Shown: piece after piece, positions 24,298-36,885 of the stretch
How positions within the stretch are numbered: the first letter of the stretch is position 1
Layout: every line of letters starts with the position of its first letter
Assembly: GCF_003473485.1 (NCBI RefSeq)
Contig: NC_053048.1
Span: forward strand, 40,482,755 to 40,546,754
Reading direction: 5' to 3'
Source of the DNA: Medicago truncatula
Taxonomy: Eukaryota; Streptophyta; Magnoliopsida; Fabales; Fabaceae
Length of the DNA stretch: 64,000 nucleotides
Notes under the pieces: generated by a model
Seen by the model: the letters and a program-made list of their open reading frames with translations, nothing else
What the model was told of the DNA's origin: nothing
The model's database searches: none
Made by a program: the position numbers and the translations under genes

Positions 24298-24539
24298 GAG
24301 ACGAGACGACGCAGGAGATTGTTTCGAGTATCGCTAGAATTATATCTGAATGTTGGATTTCGAATGTAGATAGATACACCTTTTTAAATATAGCTAAGAT
24401 GCATGTTTGGTGATTGTTTTACTTTTTGTGGACATATTTTCTTGGTGTAAATTATTAGTCAAATGATCACCAATGGAAGTTAAACTCGGTGAAATGTGTT
24501 AGACTGTTACAATGTGACAAACTAAAATCCGAATTTTGA

Positions 24540-25365
24540 TTGAAAGATGTGTCCTTCGCATAACAATCTCATCAGGCGCGGTGTGCCGCTTCCTGTCGAT
24601 GGGATGGGGTGTGTCTTCTGCGACGGGCCGTCTGAGTCTACAGTTCACTTGTTCCTTTCTTGTCCTTCCTTCTTCCCGGTGTGGTATCAGGTGTCTTGAT
24701 GGATGGCTGGGTTGGGAGTTTGTGATGCCTCTGGGGCTAGCCCAACAGTTTCAGGCTTTTACGGGTTTAGGAGGGGGGAGGAAAGTTAGGTTATGTTTGC
24801 TTCTTGTTTGGCATGCTGTTATTTGGACCATTTGGGCGTCCCGAAACGACCTTATCTTTGCTGGTGGCTTACTCCGAGAGGAGCCAGTGGTGGACAGAGT
24901 TAAAATCTTAGCTTGAAAGTGGTTCTTGGCTAAGTGCCCTGCTAGTCCCTGTTCTCTCTATGAGTGGGAGGTGCAACCCGTCCTGTGTTTGAGTCGGTAG
25001 GGTTTTATGGTGGTGGGTTTTCCTGGGGCTGCTTGCGGGGCTAGGCGGGGTCATATCCCCCCCTTCCTTCCCGGTGTGGCTTTTCAGGCTTTTCTTGTTG
25101 TTCTTTATGTTTGCAGGTGTTTACTGGGCTTGCTGCGGCGGTTGGCTCTTGGCTTTTTGGTGCTCTTTTTTGTCTCTGTGTTTTTGCTTCTTTAGGTGTT
25201 TTTTTTTTGTGTGCCTTTGGCCCCGCTTGTGGGGTTTGATGTGTTCCTCTTTGCGGTGGTTTGGTGGAGTGTCGCTTGTTGACTCTTCGCGTGTATTTTG
25301 TTCTAACCTTTGTTTTTATCTATATATATATATATATATTGCCATTAAATTAAAAAAAATGGTGT
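24540..25365 (+). mobile_element. 5'-truncated L1-type LINE, C-terminus and 3' UTR
   Basis: After joining two frames, the start reads CVFCDGPSESTVHLFLSCPS, followed by ..VWY, which is the zinc-binding domain found after plant LINE reverse transcriptases. It continues into WHAVIWTIWASRNDLIFAGG and ends about 40 residues later. A GT-rich 3' UTR follows to an (AT)n tract and a short A run near 25350. GC content is well above its surroundings. One frameshift lies in the Cys/His region. Confidence 0.8.
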
Positions 25366-26031
25366 AATAGTGTCTCAAATAGGATTGTTGCCAATAGAGA
25401 ATCCATCGAAAAAATTTATATCACTCCACAACGGGGGTGCCTATTTAGCTCGATGCTAAATAAATGAAGCATCCACAATTGTGGATAGTCTTGCTTAATT
25501 TTTTTTTTGAGAGAACTTAAATTATTAATTTTCAAAATAGTTAAATACCATTAAAATATGAATCACCTCATTATAACAATATTATCTAAAACAATAATTT
25601 ATAAAGGGAATGAGAGATTTTATGTTAGATTTTTCATTATTGCAATTATATCTTTAAATAAATTTTTTCCTATTGTTGATTTTTATTGAAAAAGATATAA
25701 GTTTAAACGTCACAAATATTTCGACATAATTTTCATCAAAATTTAATGAGAATTGAATTTCATGAAAAAAATCATGTAAATTTTACATGTTTTAGTGCAA
25801 TAAAAAAAACGGATAAAATGTTCGTCTGTCACTCCTATATATAATAACAACCTTGTTTATTTGAAATAACAACTCAAGATACATACAATTTGTGACTTTG
25901 AATAGAAAAGCAGCAGACAAAGGCGTGACAAAACAAACACGTTATAATTAAATTAATGAAAGGGAACAACATGCATGCATTACATGAAAAAGACAAGGAA
26001 ACATAAATTTAGTGGCATTTTTAATTAGGGA
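25366..26031. other. non-coding stretch
   Basis: AT-rich flank downstream of the peptide gene. Nothing recognisable was seen. Confidence 0.4.
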
Positions 26032-26621
26032 TTAAATCCTTCTAGGGGGTTTTGGCTCATGATCTGTATTTGCTCCGGTCCCTCCATAGTCTTGAGTTTC
26101 CAAATCCATCCTCCTTTCAACTAATGCTTCTTCCTTATCAACTACCATAACTTTCTCACCATAATTACCATCCACCTGCCAATTATACACATTATAAAAA
26201 AGAGCACAATCAAAAGAAGATAAACCAATAAACATTGATTAGGGTACATAATTTTAACATAATCCCATTTCAAATCTTGAGATCACAACATTAATATTTT
26301 TATAGGCTATATTATAGTGTGTCTATATATATATATATATATGGAGAGAGGTGAATAGCACTGAGCCACTGACCATAGCTAGAGAAGGCTGAGATGATGT
26401 ATCTTCACCTTTCAAATTTTTGGTTCCTAGGACAAATAAAGTCAAATATTCATAGAATATTCTACAAAGAAATTGAAATAGAACTAAAATATTAAACATT
26501 AATCCTTTAAATATTCTGTGAAATGCTTACTGGTTGCAAGGGAAGCAGAGGAAGAGAGAACATATGAGAAACTCAAAAAGAAAAGCAGTAGCACAAGCAG
26601 GCTCAAGAAATTTCTTTGCAT
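26032..26621 (-). CDS. PSY: PSY-type tyrosine-sulfated peptide precursor, 3 exons, 95 aa
   Basis: Secreted precursor of a short growth peptide. PSY peptides are tyrosine-sulfated, act in the apoplast and are sensed by leucine-rich-repeat receptor kinases (family knowledge). Exons on the minus strand: 26531-26621, 26374-26426, 26175-26032; phases fit and introns have GT..AG ends. Residues 1-30 form a signal peptide (MQRNFLSLLVLLLFFLSFSY and a small-residue cleavage region SSSASLA). The middle is acidic and variable. The C-terminus has ERRMDLETQDYGGTGANTDH followed by EPKPPRRI, matching the PSY core pattern D-Y-x4-A-N-x2-H-(D/E)-P. The Asp before Tyr fits tyrosine sulfation. The start is the only Met before a signal peptide. 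The TAA follows the peptide after only ten residues, as in several family members. RGF and CIF peptides also begin with DY but lack the AN..H.P pattern. Confidence 0.8.
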
Positions 26622-26950
26622 CTTGAATTACTTGCTGGATGAGACAAGGGGAACAAGAACCTTTTAGTGTTTAAATAATATATGTGGCACAATAATAGAC
26701 ATATATGAATGTACCATACCAATCAATAAAAGTCAACTTGTTCATTTATTTTTCATTTGTTATTATCTGCCCACTGACCTAACTTATTGATGTATTCACG
26801 GTTAATCATCCACAAAACTACCTTTTTGTGGATAAAAACCATAAAAGTACTTTTGGATCATAAATAAAGGTGTGGCCTGTATTTAGCAATATTTCAACGG
26901 CATGATTTTAAATAAAAAACAATCAAGTGACCAAAATATCATTCACAAGA
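26622..26950 (-). promoter_or_regulatory. upstream region of the PSY-type gene
   Basis: AT-rich DNA with 'tattatttaaacact' about 65 bp upstream of the start codon on the minus strand as a possible TATA-like element. Nothing else can be assigned. Confidence 0.25.
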
Positions 26951-27088
26951 GTTAACTTACATTCAATAAGCTGAAGTATAACCTATGAATTAACCACGCT
27001 AGATTATAACCTACATGAGTTAATTTACGCTGAAGTTATAACATATATGAGTTAATTTACGTTGGATTATAACCTACATAAGTTAACT
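26951..27088. repeat. short imperfect minisatellite
   Basis: Four to five copies of a roughly 30-bp unit around 'gctgaagttataacctatga' and 'gagttaatttacg', with variable bases between copies. Confidence 0.6.
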
Positions 27089-27478
27089 CACCTAGGATGT
27101 ACTAATGTAGCGAAAATGACTTAAGTCACGTTGAACTTAACACCTACGTGGCTGAGGTATTTTCGTCTGTTGGTTTGGGAGCGAACAATTTTTTATGGGA
27201 GAAGAGCAATTTATTTTTTCTTTCTGTAGGTTAGAGAAGAAGTTGGAAATGGGCTCTCTTTTTGTCAAAAGAATTGGGCTCTTAAAGCCCATCAATTTCT
27301 TTTCCTATGCTGATTAAATGACAAATTCTTATTGGATAAGTTTCCATTTTACCAAGTTTTTCTTTTGTTTTTTTGACATATTCATTTAAAGAAAACATTG
27401 AAAAGAATTTGTTGAGTAATCTATATTTGTCATATAAATAATATAATATATCTAACTAAATTTAAACTATCTATATTA

Positions 27479-27700
27479 CTCCCTCCGTCTCAAATTAAAA
27501 GTCGATTTAGGAAAAAAAAAATGCCCCAAATTATAAGTAGTTTTACAATACCAGTGAAACATTCATGTTAATTTTTCTAGTATACCTTTAACTATTTAAT
27601 TATTATTCTATCTTCTTTCAATTATTTAATTTATCTTTCTCATACATTTCTTAATACATGGAAAATGTCCAAAACGTCTTATACTTTAGGACGGAGAGAG
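27479..27700. mobile_element. Stowaway MITE
   Basis: It starts CTCCCTCCGT and ends ACGGAGAGAG, the Stowaway (Tc1/mariner) terminal inverted repeat, with TA on both sides. It is 222 bp long and non-coding. Confidence 0.88.
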
Positions 27701-27702
27701 TA

Positions 27703-28790
27703 ATACAAAAAAAGCTCTTAATATAATTTTTTTTACTAATATATAAATAAAAATGAAATCTAATGTGGTCATTATGCATTCAAAATTAATTTTGATTCAA
27801 ACGATAAATCAAAAACTATCCAAACAAAATGAATTTATAAGAATCACGGTTAAGTTAATGTAACCAAACAAAAATCAATTTATATTCAACTCACTTTTAA
27901 TCAAAATCAATTTGTGAAAATCAATTCTCTCCACGGTGTATCCAAATACAAAGTTAATAGTACAATGCATAATGTACTTGTGCACCATATAGTTTTGGAG
28001 GAAAGAATGTCCTCATATTAACTCGACAATGAATGACAACTTTTCTCTTATGAGGGTGGGGTTGTTAAAATGAAAATGAGGTACCTAGGAAGAAAGATAT
28101 CATGGGTGAGTTTGTCTCCAATGTGTGTAAGTCTAAGAAGAGGTATTTAATGTTGTTTAACATTATCATATCATATTAGCATAAAGTGAGGGTGGCTCGT
28201 GTCGTGGCTATGAAAATATTTCATATGCATAATAAAATATGACCTTGTTAATTAAACCCACTTCTGAGGAATCAATACTACCATCATCCATGTCAATCAA
28301 GTGGAAGGATATTTGTGTAGTGAGTACTTCCTTTGGACCTCTACTCAGTTTGGTTCAGGAAATGTGCGTCCAAGACCATTAAAATATACACCTACTTAAT
28401 TTTATACTCATTACTATTCATTAATAAATTGGAATACGGTGTCAAATATCCTTGAGGTGTATATATGTACACCTATTAATCTTGTACGATCATTCAACAT
28501 ACCATGTTTTTGTTTGATGTCTACATTGTTATACATGTACAAAAGTGAACATAACCATATAACTTGATTACGTGAAGGACAAAACACCAACAATTGGAAA
28601 TTATTACTATAAGCATAAGCTGAGTTGTACATCTCCATTCCCTTTTAAGCTGAAAGCGACAAAATAACTTCTAACTCTCCATGACAGATTGGCATACACA
28701 TCCTGTCGCAACACAAACCTATTTTATTTCCTGAACTCCAATCCATAGAAATTCTTTCTACAACCTTATCAACTTCTAAATCATTGCCTA
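27703..28790. other. non-coding stretch
   Basis: AT-rich DNA with MITE-like text at 27.78-27.96 kb. No gene was seen. Confidence 0.4.
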
Positions 28791-28799
28791 TGGAGCATT

Positions 28800-29030
28800 A
28801 TAAAATGAAAATAAGTATAAAGGAAACACACCAAACACTGGACTTTATAAGAAAACCATCCTATTGATAGATGTAGTATACCTTTCCACAATAGTAACTT
28901 CTTCCTCCTAAACTCTACAACCGTACATCAAGTAGATATCTAGGAGTACAACCCAAATATCTCCGACTAATCGAGTTGTATGCCTTCTTGAAATTGAATT
29001 TCAATGAAAACATTGATCTTAAAATGTATT
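28800..29030 (-). mobile_element. possible LINE reverse-transcriptase remnant
   Basis: On the minus strand FSLKFNFKKAYNSISRRYLG resembles the (L)K.DF.KAYDSV.W..L motif of L1 reverse transcriptases. The similarity is limited to about 25 residues. Confidence 0.35.
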
Positions 29031-31060
29031 AGCCATCATCATCATTGTAATGTGAAAATATTGATTTCATTCACTATCTCAATGTAGATAAACATCAAGA
29101 TGGAAAGCACGAGGCTAGATGACTTTCATTACAAGTAATCTCATGATACTTAGGCTAAAACTACAAAGACTAAGACAGTTAAGTGCTAAACTGCTAATCA
29201 GCATAAAAATCATTAATCTAGAAACAAGAACTTTGGCTTGAATATTGTAAAGTATTTGATGGAGACTACTATGATTTATTGTGGATTTCGGTATGGTTTT
29301 GAATTTTGATTAAGATTAAATTTGGTATAGTGTAAACGTCACATGGTTGGGTAGCACTTGAATGACATTGGTGACATTGTTCCTATATCTCAATCAATCA
29401 TTCTCTCTTATCTAAATAATTTATTTTAATTGTTCATTCATCATTCTCCCATCTAATTAAGTCAATGTGAGGAATAGAAAATCTAGAAGACATAAATGAA
29501 ATGGTCCTTCGACGTATAGGTTTCATGCTGATGAGACTCTTGTGCATACAGTACCAATTGTAGCCATGATCAGACGAGCTAAATTAAATCGTTGTCAGGT
29601 CAGACGAAGAGGATTCGGCCATTAGCTCTCATCTTTTTTTTCAAATAATGAGTTGAAAAATAAATTCAACTCTAAAAATCAATTGTATGAGATAAAAACT
29701 ACAAATTCTTTAGTCAGACCTTTAAAAATAACTAAAAATTTTGATTTCAAGTTGGAACTAATTGAGACAAATTCAATTTTACTTGAGATTATTCAAACAT
29801 GTGAAAATTAATTATTCAACTCTAAATCCATTTTCCCTTTCAATGAAGGTAATCTTATTTTAGATATCTCAAACACATAATAAGAACATTTTTCCAACCA
29901 AATTTTATATAGAAAATGTGATATACTCCAATAGTATTGGCATGTACTCCCTCCAATCTCAAATATAAGAAATTTTTTATTTTTAAAATTTATTCAATAT
30001 ATGATATATGTAGTCTATAAAAAGCGAACCTCCTTTAGCTTAGTGTTGGGTTGCACGGAAGGGAAGCATGGGCCAATGTTTAAGTCGGCAATGCAATTGC
30101 AAATGCAAACAAATACAAAAGCATCAAGAATCACCTTTGTCTCTTTTTCTCTTTCTGATGTCATCCACATCTTTATTTCCCAATTTATTTCTTGGCTATC
30201 ATTTACACTCTTTGCTGACTCATTTGCCACCTGTCTCCACCCCCCAACTTAGCACTTTTACTTTCTCCTTTTCATCTATTTCCACTTTTTCCATTCCAAT
30301 ACCAATAATAATATTCTATCTATATACATATAATATATGCTATTCCATTATTCTATTTTATTATTTTTGCAACAAACGCGCGTGACCAAAAGCAGAAAAT
30401 GCAAACATATCTCAAATTCTAGTTCTAGAGTATTAAAAAAAAAAAAACTCAAATTCTAGAGTATATTTTGTTTTCAGTTTCATATAAAATTGATGAGAGT
30501 CGTATGTGTTTTAATCAAAATATGAGTTAAAGAGTGTATTTGAAGATCATCTTTATTTTTTTTATGATAATCATACATATTTCACTTTTTTTCTTTCGGA
30601 AAGCTTGTACATATTCCATTTGGTACATGGTATTTTTATGTGAACTATATATCATCTATATCCAACTGTAGAGATTAATAATTTAAATCGATAAAACTGC
30701 AATAAGAAAAATCTCTCTTAAAAAATTTAACATTGTTACATTTTCAAAGTTGAATATAAACTCTAAACCTGTAATTATAAATGTTATCTATTATTAACAT
30801 TTGACTTAATTATTTTGTAAATATATATGATTATTATAATTTCGATACGCATGTATACATTCAATAATATATTATCAAATAGGTGTTTATAAAAGTATTT
30901 TAAGAATTAACATGATAAAGTGCTATTGCAATTTAACTTAATTGAAAATATATTAACAAATGCACAATGTCGGTATACAAAGATTATTCTAAAAAAGAAT
31001 AAGAATGAAAATATTTGAATATTATTTGTTTTGTGATATACAAGTAGGTTTTCTTTTAGG
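29031..31060. other. non-coding stretch upstream of the Dof gene
   Basis: A single Stowaway-like end, 'tactccctccaatctcaaat', lies at about 29.945 kb. Overlapping open frames at 30.0-30.39 kb are low-complexity and show no domain. Confidence 0.4.
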
Positions 31061-31231
31061 ACAAAACTTAGTATAATTCTTTAGGTATTTTTCGTATGAT
31101 TCTTAACTAAAAATATCATTATTTTTAGATATAATAAACTTTGAGAAAATTATGAATTTAAGGAAATCATGATGAATTTAGTTAAGAACCATACAAAAAA
31201 TATTTAAGAGTTATACCTAAGTTTTTTCCTT
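31061..31231. mobile_element. MITE with about 50-bp inverted ends
   Basis: The left end 'aaaacttagtataattcttt' and 'cgtatgattcttaacta' pair with the right end 'tagttaagaaccatac' and 'gttatacctaagtttt'. A diverged copy of one end lies at about 3.25-3.30 kb. Confidence 0.7.
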
Positions 31232-32055
31232 TTTTTTTTTTAAGTTTGTGCGAAAAGTTTACTAATTCTTGATAAAAATTATAATTAAAACAAAATTAAA
31301 AATCTAATAATGTTTTAGTAATTATAAAAGAAGTTGAGAACATTTTATTTTACTCTAAACTTCCTTATTTTATATTTTTAGGTGAAAAAAATTCCACATT
31401 TACATCAATGCAAAAAGGAAGATGTTGAGCAGCTTGGGTTATAAGTAAAAAAGATTACATTTTAGAGAGAAAAACTAAACCTTTTTTCTTTTTTGGTAGA
31501 TAAACTTTTTTATTTCAATTAGATTAGCTCTTTAACATAATGATATGGAAGTCATTTATATTCAATTTATAGATAGGGTCCCATGTTTGGGCACAATCAA
31601 GAGAAAAGAAAACACTTTTCAATAAAAAAAAAAATTAAAAAAAAAAAGGCAAAATCTTTTGAAAAGAAACACTTTGTGATTGCAAAAGGAAAGGAAAGAA
31701 TTAAAGAATACTTTTTTTTATCTACCTAATAAAAAGTAAATGAAAAAATAAAAATTACTAATGTGTGTGTGTTTTTGATGCCTCATGTTCTTTGTGCTTT
31801 TTGCAGGGAACCTTTTTACTTTCAGAGGGTTTATTATAGTGCAACTTTCAACTCTTTCTTTCTACCCTTTCAAAAGTTGTCTTGTTTTATAACAAATTTT
31901 AGTTACACAAAACAAAAACAAACACACTTTCTTTGTTTTTTACTCTCACACGTTTGATTCTTCCTCTGTTTCTGTTTCTGTTTCTGTTCTGTTTTTATGT
32001 TTTTTTTTTTTTAAGGTTCTTAGCTTAGCTTCAAAGTTTGAAACAACATATGAAC
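31232..32055 (+). promoter_or_regulatory. upstream region and leader of the CDF gene
   Basis: AT-rich promoter DNA followed by a pyrimidine-rich leader with a TCTGTT repeat at about 31.97-32.0 kb and a T run just before the start codon. Possible upstream open frames are short. Confidence 0.35.
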
Positions 32056-34367
32056 ATGTCTGAGACTCAGAAGGATCATGGTATTATGCTATTTGGTTGG
32101 AAGATTCCGGTGCCAGAATGTCGAATTCCGCCCAATTCTGGACCCATGGTACATACATATATAACTATAATAACAACAGAACAATCTTTTCAGCCTCTCA
32201 GCTTATGTTTTTCTTCATGAATCATGCTTTTTTATTTCATTGTATGTTGCATATGAAAATTGGTTGGACGTAAATTTTGGTTTTTTATTTTGTTTGTTTT
32301 CTTATGGGGTTGTTGAGATTTTTGGTTTGTTATTTGAGTTCATTTTAAGCATCAAAATCTTCTGAAGTTTTAAGGGTGATTTTGTTTCTCAGTGGAGGTG
32401 TTGTTACCATTAAGATTCATTTTAATGAGCTTGAGTTAAGGACAAATTGTTTGGTAGAACCCGAGTTTGAATCCGGACTATAACAATCTTTAGTCAGACT
32501 TTACTTACTTCGTAGCTAAACTCAAGATTACGAGAGAGTAGAGGGTTAAGACCAAAATAATGTAAACAAAGGCGGTATTTAGGTGAAGCTAGCTATACCA
32601 ATGATTGATGATTGATGAATTTGTTTCATTTTTTAATTGTAGCATCTCTCTTTTATGTTTTATTGTGGTGGAAGATGGATGTTATATCTAAAGATAAAAA
32701 AACTTAATTTAGACTGATTTCATCAAATTGATTTTTGTAATTCTTGGATTGATGTGAACCAAAGGATTTGGTCATGATCCTCTTCGTTTTGTTAGAGTCA
32801 TTTGTACACTCTAATTTCTAGGTGTTTTTTATGATGATTTCTCTTGGCATTATATACATAATCTCTGATGTTTTTTCAGTCCTACTGTATATCAAATCAA
32901 GTATATGAATTGAGTTCAATACTTTGACAATTATCTGAGATAAGCAGAAGTTGAGGCAGATATTGTTATCCAATAGAAGTAAAAGATCAGGACTAGTGAA
33001 ATAGGTGCATATTATGCTTGCAAAATTTGAGATGCCAATAAGTTATACTTATGTCCTGTTATGTGAGAATTTGTTGTGTTTGTTAATATTGTAATTGTGT
33101 TTCCTAGCTTTCATTTCTCTGTCTATTCTTAGGTTATGTTGTTAGTTTGTATTCTGCTTAGTTTATCACTAATTCGTGGTTTAAATTTTAGGATACTTGC
33201 AGCAGTACAAGGAAAACAGAAGCGGAAATACCTTGTGCAGAAAAAACTGAGCAACAAGACAATTCTTCTGATTCAATGGATAGTAAACAAGAGTCTATAC
33301 AGGAAAAGGAGCCAATAGTAAATTCCAAGCCCACTGAAGATAACACGGAGACTACAGATCAAGATAAACTCTTAAAGAAACCAGACAAGATTGTTCAGTG
33401 TCCGCGATGCAACAGTTGGGACACCAAGTTTTGTTATTTCAACAACTATAATGTCAATCAACCTCGACATTTCTGCAAGAACTGCCAAAGGTATTGGACT
33501 GCTGGTGGAACAATGAGAAATGTTCCGATAGGTGCTGGGAGGCGGAAGAATAAGCACCTAGCCTCTCAATACCGGCAAATTATAGTAACCACGAATGGAA
33601 TTCCAACCACGAGGCTAGAAAGTACTAACTCATCCGATCACCACCACACATCTACGGATAACGAGACTGTATTGAAATTTGGTCCTGATACCCCTCTTTG
33701 CGAATCAATGGAATCAATGCTTCATCTTAGAGACCAGAAAAGAAATGCTGATGCAAATTCAAACAGTTCTGTGCAACATAGAGAGGATCCGTCCTTGTGT
33801 GGATCTTCTGTAACGAATACCGGAAATCAAGGAAATGAAGTATCAGAACACAATGCTTCAAATTGGTTGCAGTGTTATCCTGTTTCTCCATGGGTACTAC
33901 CGATGAATCCAGGTTGGAATAATGTTGCTTCGATGGCAGCAGTTCATCCGACTTCTGCATCCATGCAATGGTGTCCGACGCCTATGTTGGCAATTCCAGG
34001 AATTCGGCCACAAAATATACCTTTACAACTTGTAGCAGCATCACATTGGAGTGGACCGTCACTTTGCCTCTCGCCGCCTTCATCTACTAGTAACAGTTGC
34101 TGCTCAGGAAATGGCTCACCAACCCTAGGAAAGCACAGTAGAGATACAGTTTTCGTAGATGAAGACAAAACAGACAAGTGTGTTCCGGTTCGAAAAACGA
34201 TTAGAACTGATGTCACAGATGCGGTCTCGAAAAGTCCTATCCGGGCTACATTAGCTACCAAGAAGCCTAATGAAGAAGGAAAAGACGGTGTATTGGGTGG
34301 CTCTCAGATTTTGGAAGCCAGCTCAGGAGCTATTTCTCATGCTCATACAATCCAGGAAAGCATATAA
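32056..34367 (+). CDS. CDF-type Dof transcription factor, 2 exons, 422 aa
   Basis: Plant-specific nuclear transcription factor of the CYCLING DOF FACTOR group, which represses flowering-time and photoperiod genes and binds AAAG sites (family knowledge). Exons are 32056-32148 and 33192-34367, joined in phase 0. Exon 1 gives the conserved CDF N-terminus ([16 protein letters not shown]). The Dof zinc finger spans about residues 97-150, with Cys 101, 104, 126 and 129 ([20 protein letters not shown], then [20 protein letters not shown]). The C-terminal half has the CDF blocks [22 protein letters not shown] and [19 protein letters not shown], corresponding to the FKF1/GI-binding region. The last block differs from the usual VPKTLRIDDP..AAKSSIWATL. 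An in-frame ATG two codons upstream (32050) is an alternative start. Confidence 0.9.
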
Positions 34368-36585
34368 TAATTTTCTAGCTTTAAATTTTTCATTGATATT
34401 TTCAGTCAAATAAACTAGTACATATTGCTGGCCTTTGTTTCTCTTGCAGTTTTTTTTAAGGTAGCATTGATTTGTGGTATTTATTGTAAGATTTTATTTC
34501 AATTGTGTACTTAAATTTATATTGAGCTATAATCTATGAAAATGATGATTTTTTATTTTGACACAATAAAGGATAACTGATAGTGATTATTTCTACTCCA
34601 ACAGTACTCACTTATGGAGGTGTAAATAGAAAAGTTTAGGATGTTATTAATGTATGTAGCGAAATATCTATTGGTTTGAGATGTGTGAGTTCATGATTCA
34701 ATTGTCCAATGTGGATTAGAATGAATTTTGGAAGTAATCTGTGTTTTTGGATTCACACAAGATATGTTGAGATTGATTTTGTTCTCTGTCAAATGGAATT
34801 TTAGTAAAATCTAGTAGAATAGTTTGATCATTTTGAATCTAATTGATTTTGATTGCTGAGACTAACTTTTACTGTTTTACATCAAACTTGTTTTAAGAGT
34901 AAAAATATACAAACATAAATCACCTTATTTCAAACTTATCTTGATCAAATCAATATACAAAATTAAGCATGTTCAAAATCACATCTATCAAATGTTTATC
35001 CAAACACACACTTAGTATGTGTTTGATTTCATAGTGGTGGTTTACTGGTTTATACCATAACTGATTTTGCCTTGTATTTTTTAATCAAAATTAAAGTGTT
35101 TGGGCGAGTTGAAAAATGTGTATTAATGTTTACATCAAACTTGGTAAATCATTCAATCACATTATTTTACTTCAAACTTAACTGTAAACAATTTTAATTA
35201 ATGTTGATCGAGATGGATCTCAAGCGAAGGTTGGCTTTGCTTGAGCGTGATGGATGACACGGAAGTAGCTTCTTAGTGGGGTGTTGTACTTGTACCTGTA
35301 AATATTGAGGCGTTCAAGTCAATGAGAGATTGAGAGGTAGTTACAATGATGTATATCTTTCTCCTAATTGCAAATATCTTTTTTCAGTGGAACTTTTCCG
35401 AAGTTTTGGAGGGAAATTCCGTGATGTCTTCGAGCGATTCCCCGTTGTGATTGGTGGAACACCATCTAATCTTCATCGGCGATATATACTCTTAAGAGTT
35501 GTGATGCACAATATACCAATGGTCTTTGGGTGTAAAGTTTCTCTTGGATAGGTTTTGAACAAAAATTACTTTTTCTAAACATACTATTATTATTACTTTC
35601 ATAGGACACACATATGCATAGGTTAGTTGGTCTTTAATTTTGATTCGTTTTCCAATTCAAGAAAAGAGCACTAAGGAAAAGTGTTGAAAATTAATATACA
35701 TTTTCTAAAAGTGATTTTTCCCATGAAAGCATTATGTTGTACGGGAAAAGTGGTGAAATTAGTAGTATGTCACATTTGATCTTGTAAGAACTCTCTTTTA
35801 AGCTGGTTAAGTCATTATCCTTTATCTTTAGGGAAAAACACTACCCTACTTACGTTTACTTTATTTTTCTGTTGTCTAGTGAAGTGCAAGTCATAATTGG
35901 AAATTCTTTTAAGTGTAGTTCTAACAAGGTAAAGACTCATAGTCTTTGATCATAAGTGCTTTTACTTTATCACTTTTTCCTATCTTTCTTGGAGCAATTA
36001 GTCTTATTTACTTATAACCAAAGTCTCCATGGGTTTTAAAAAGCCTTGTTTTATGGCTCTACTTTTTATGATAAAAAGATCCTTTTACTAAACAATTAGG
36101 TAGAGGTATTTCTTTTTAGTAACGTAAATAATTAACTGGTGGAATTTCTGCTTTTTTGACTCATGTCAAAAGAATGACTCAAATGGTCCATTTGATAAAA
36201 AGGCATTCCTTTTATTAGTTAAATAAAAAATTTAATCTAATTATAAGTACTTCATATTGCAGTGTTAGAGAAAATCTTGCACACTATTGAACTTGCCCAC
36301 ATGTCTAAAGGTCTTTGATGGGACACACATAAGCACATAGAAAAGAGATTAAAAAAAATACTCAGATTAATGTAGTTCAACACCTCTTGACTATGTTCAT
36401 AAAAATACTTATGCACATGCATTAACTATCTTATATATGATTATAAGATTTTGTAACATAATTCAATATATGTGTTACCTAACAATATTTTCACTCCAGA
36501 CAATGAATTGTAACACACGTCTCACACAAATAATGATCATTAACACCCTCAAGCATCTAGGGCTTGGTCAGAGATATATCAATTC
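34368..36585. other. non-coding stretch downstream of the Dof gene
   Basis: AT-rich DNA. At 34.75-35.2 kb there is text like 'caaaatcacatctatcaaat' and 'tatccaaacacacactta', common in hAT-like MITEs, but ends could not be paired. A 73-codon open frame at 35.33-35.55 kb has no recognisable domain. Confidence 0.4.
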
Positions 36586-36589
36586 TAAG

Positions 36590-36885
36590 AATTTTGATCC
36601 TCCTGCATTGGATACTAAGCTTGTGAAATTGTGTGAAATGATGCTGCATAATTTGGATCAGAATTTTACAAACAGATTCTTCTGAAGAGATGTATATAGC
36701 AGGTTGATAAGCAACTTGCTTTGGATAAATCAACAAGTCATTTTGTGTCTAATTTTACTTCAAATGGTGATAAGTTTGTTAAGTGTTTTGCAACCGCTAT
36801 GATAAAGATGTGGAAAATTGGAGTTTTGGGTGGAAATGAAGGAGAAATTAGGAAGAATTGTAAGGTCGTCAATAAACTCAACTAG
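36590..36885 (+). pseudogene. peroxidase C-terminal fragment, inverted copy
   Basis: Reading + strand frames gives DPPALDTKLVKLCE, NLDQNF and then QLALDKSTSHFVSNFTSNGD and KFVKCFATAMIKM, ending KNCKVVNKLN plus stop. This is the C-terminus of the class III peroxidases found on the other strand nearby. It has frameshifts around the tissue-variable loop and no N-terminal part. It is the left arm of the inverted repeat. Confidence 0.8.

Noticed and set aside
25007..25367. Hydrophobic Cys/Phe/Leu-rich open frames resembling membrane proteins
   Set aside because: They are GT-rich LINE 3' UTR sequence directly following the LINE C-terminus.
26032..26235. Single-exon 67-aa minus-strand protein starting at 26235
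   Set aside because: Its first 20 residues read through an intron; the acceptor at 26175 and two upstream exons give a signal peptide and a better PSY precursor.
30001..30385. Overlapping open frames upstream of the Dof gene
   Set aside because: Low-complexity hydrophobic or Ser/Phe-rich text with no family signature; both strands open equally.
35330..35551. 73-codon open frame downstream of the Dof gene
   Set aside because: No recognisable motif, no splice partners and no duplicate.
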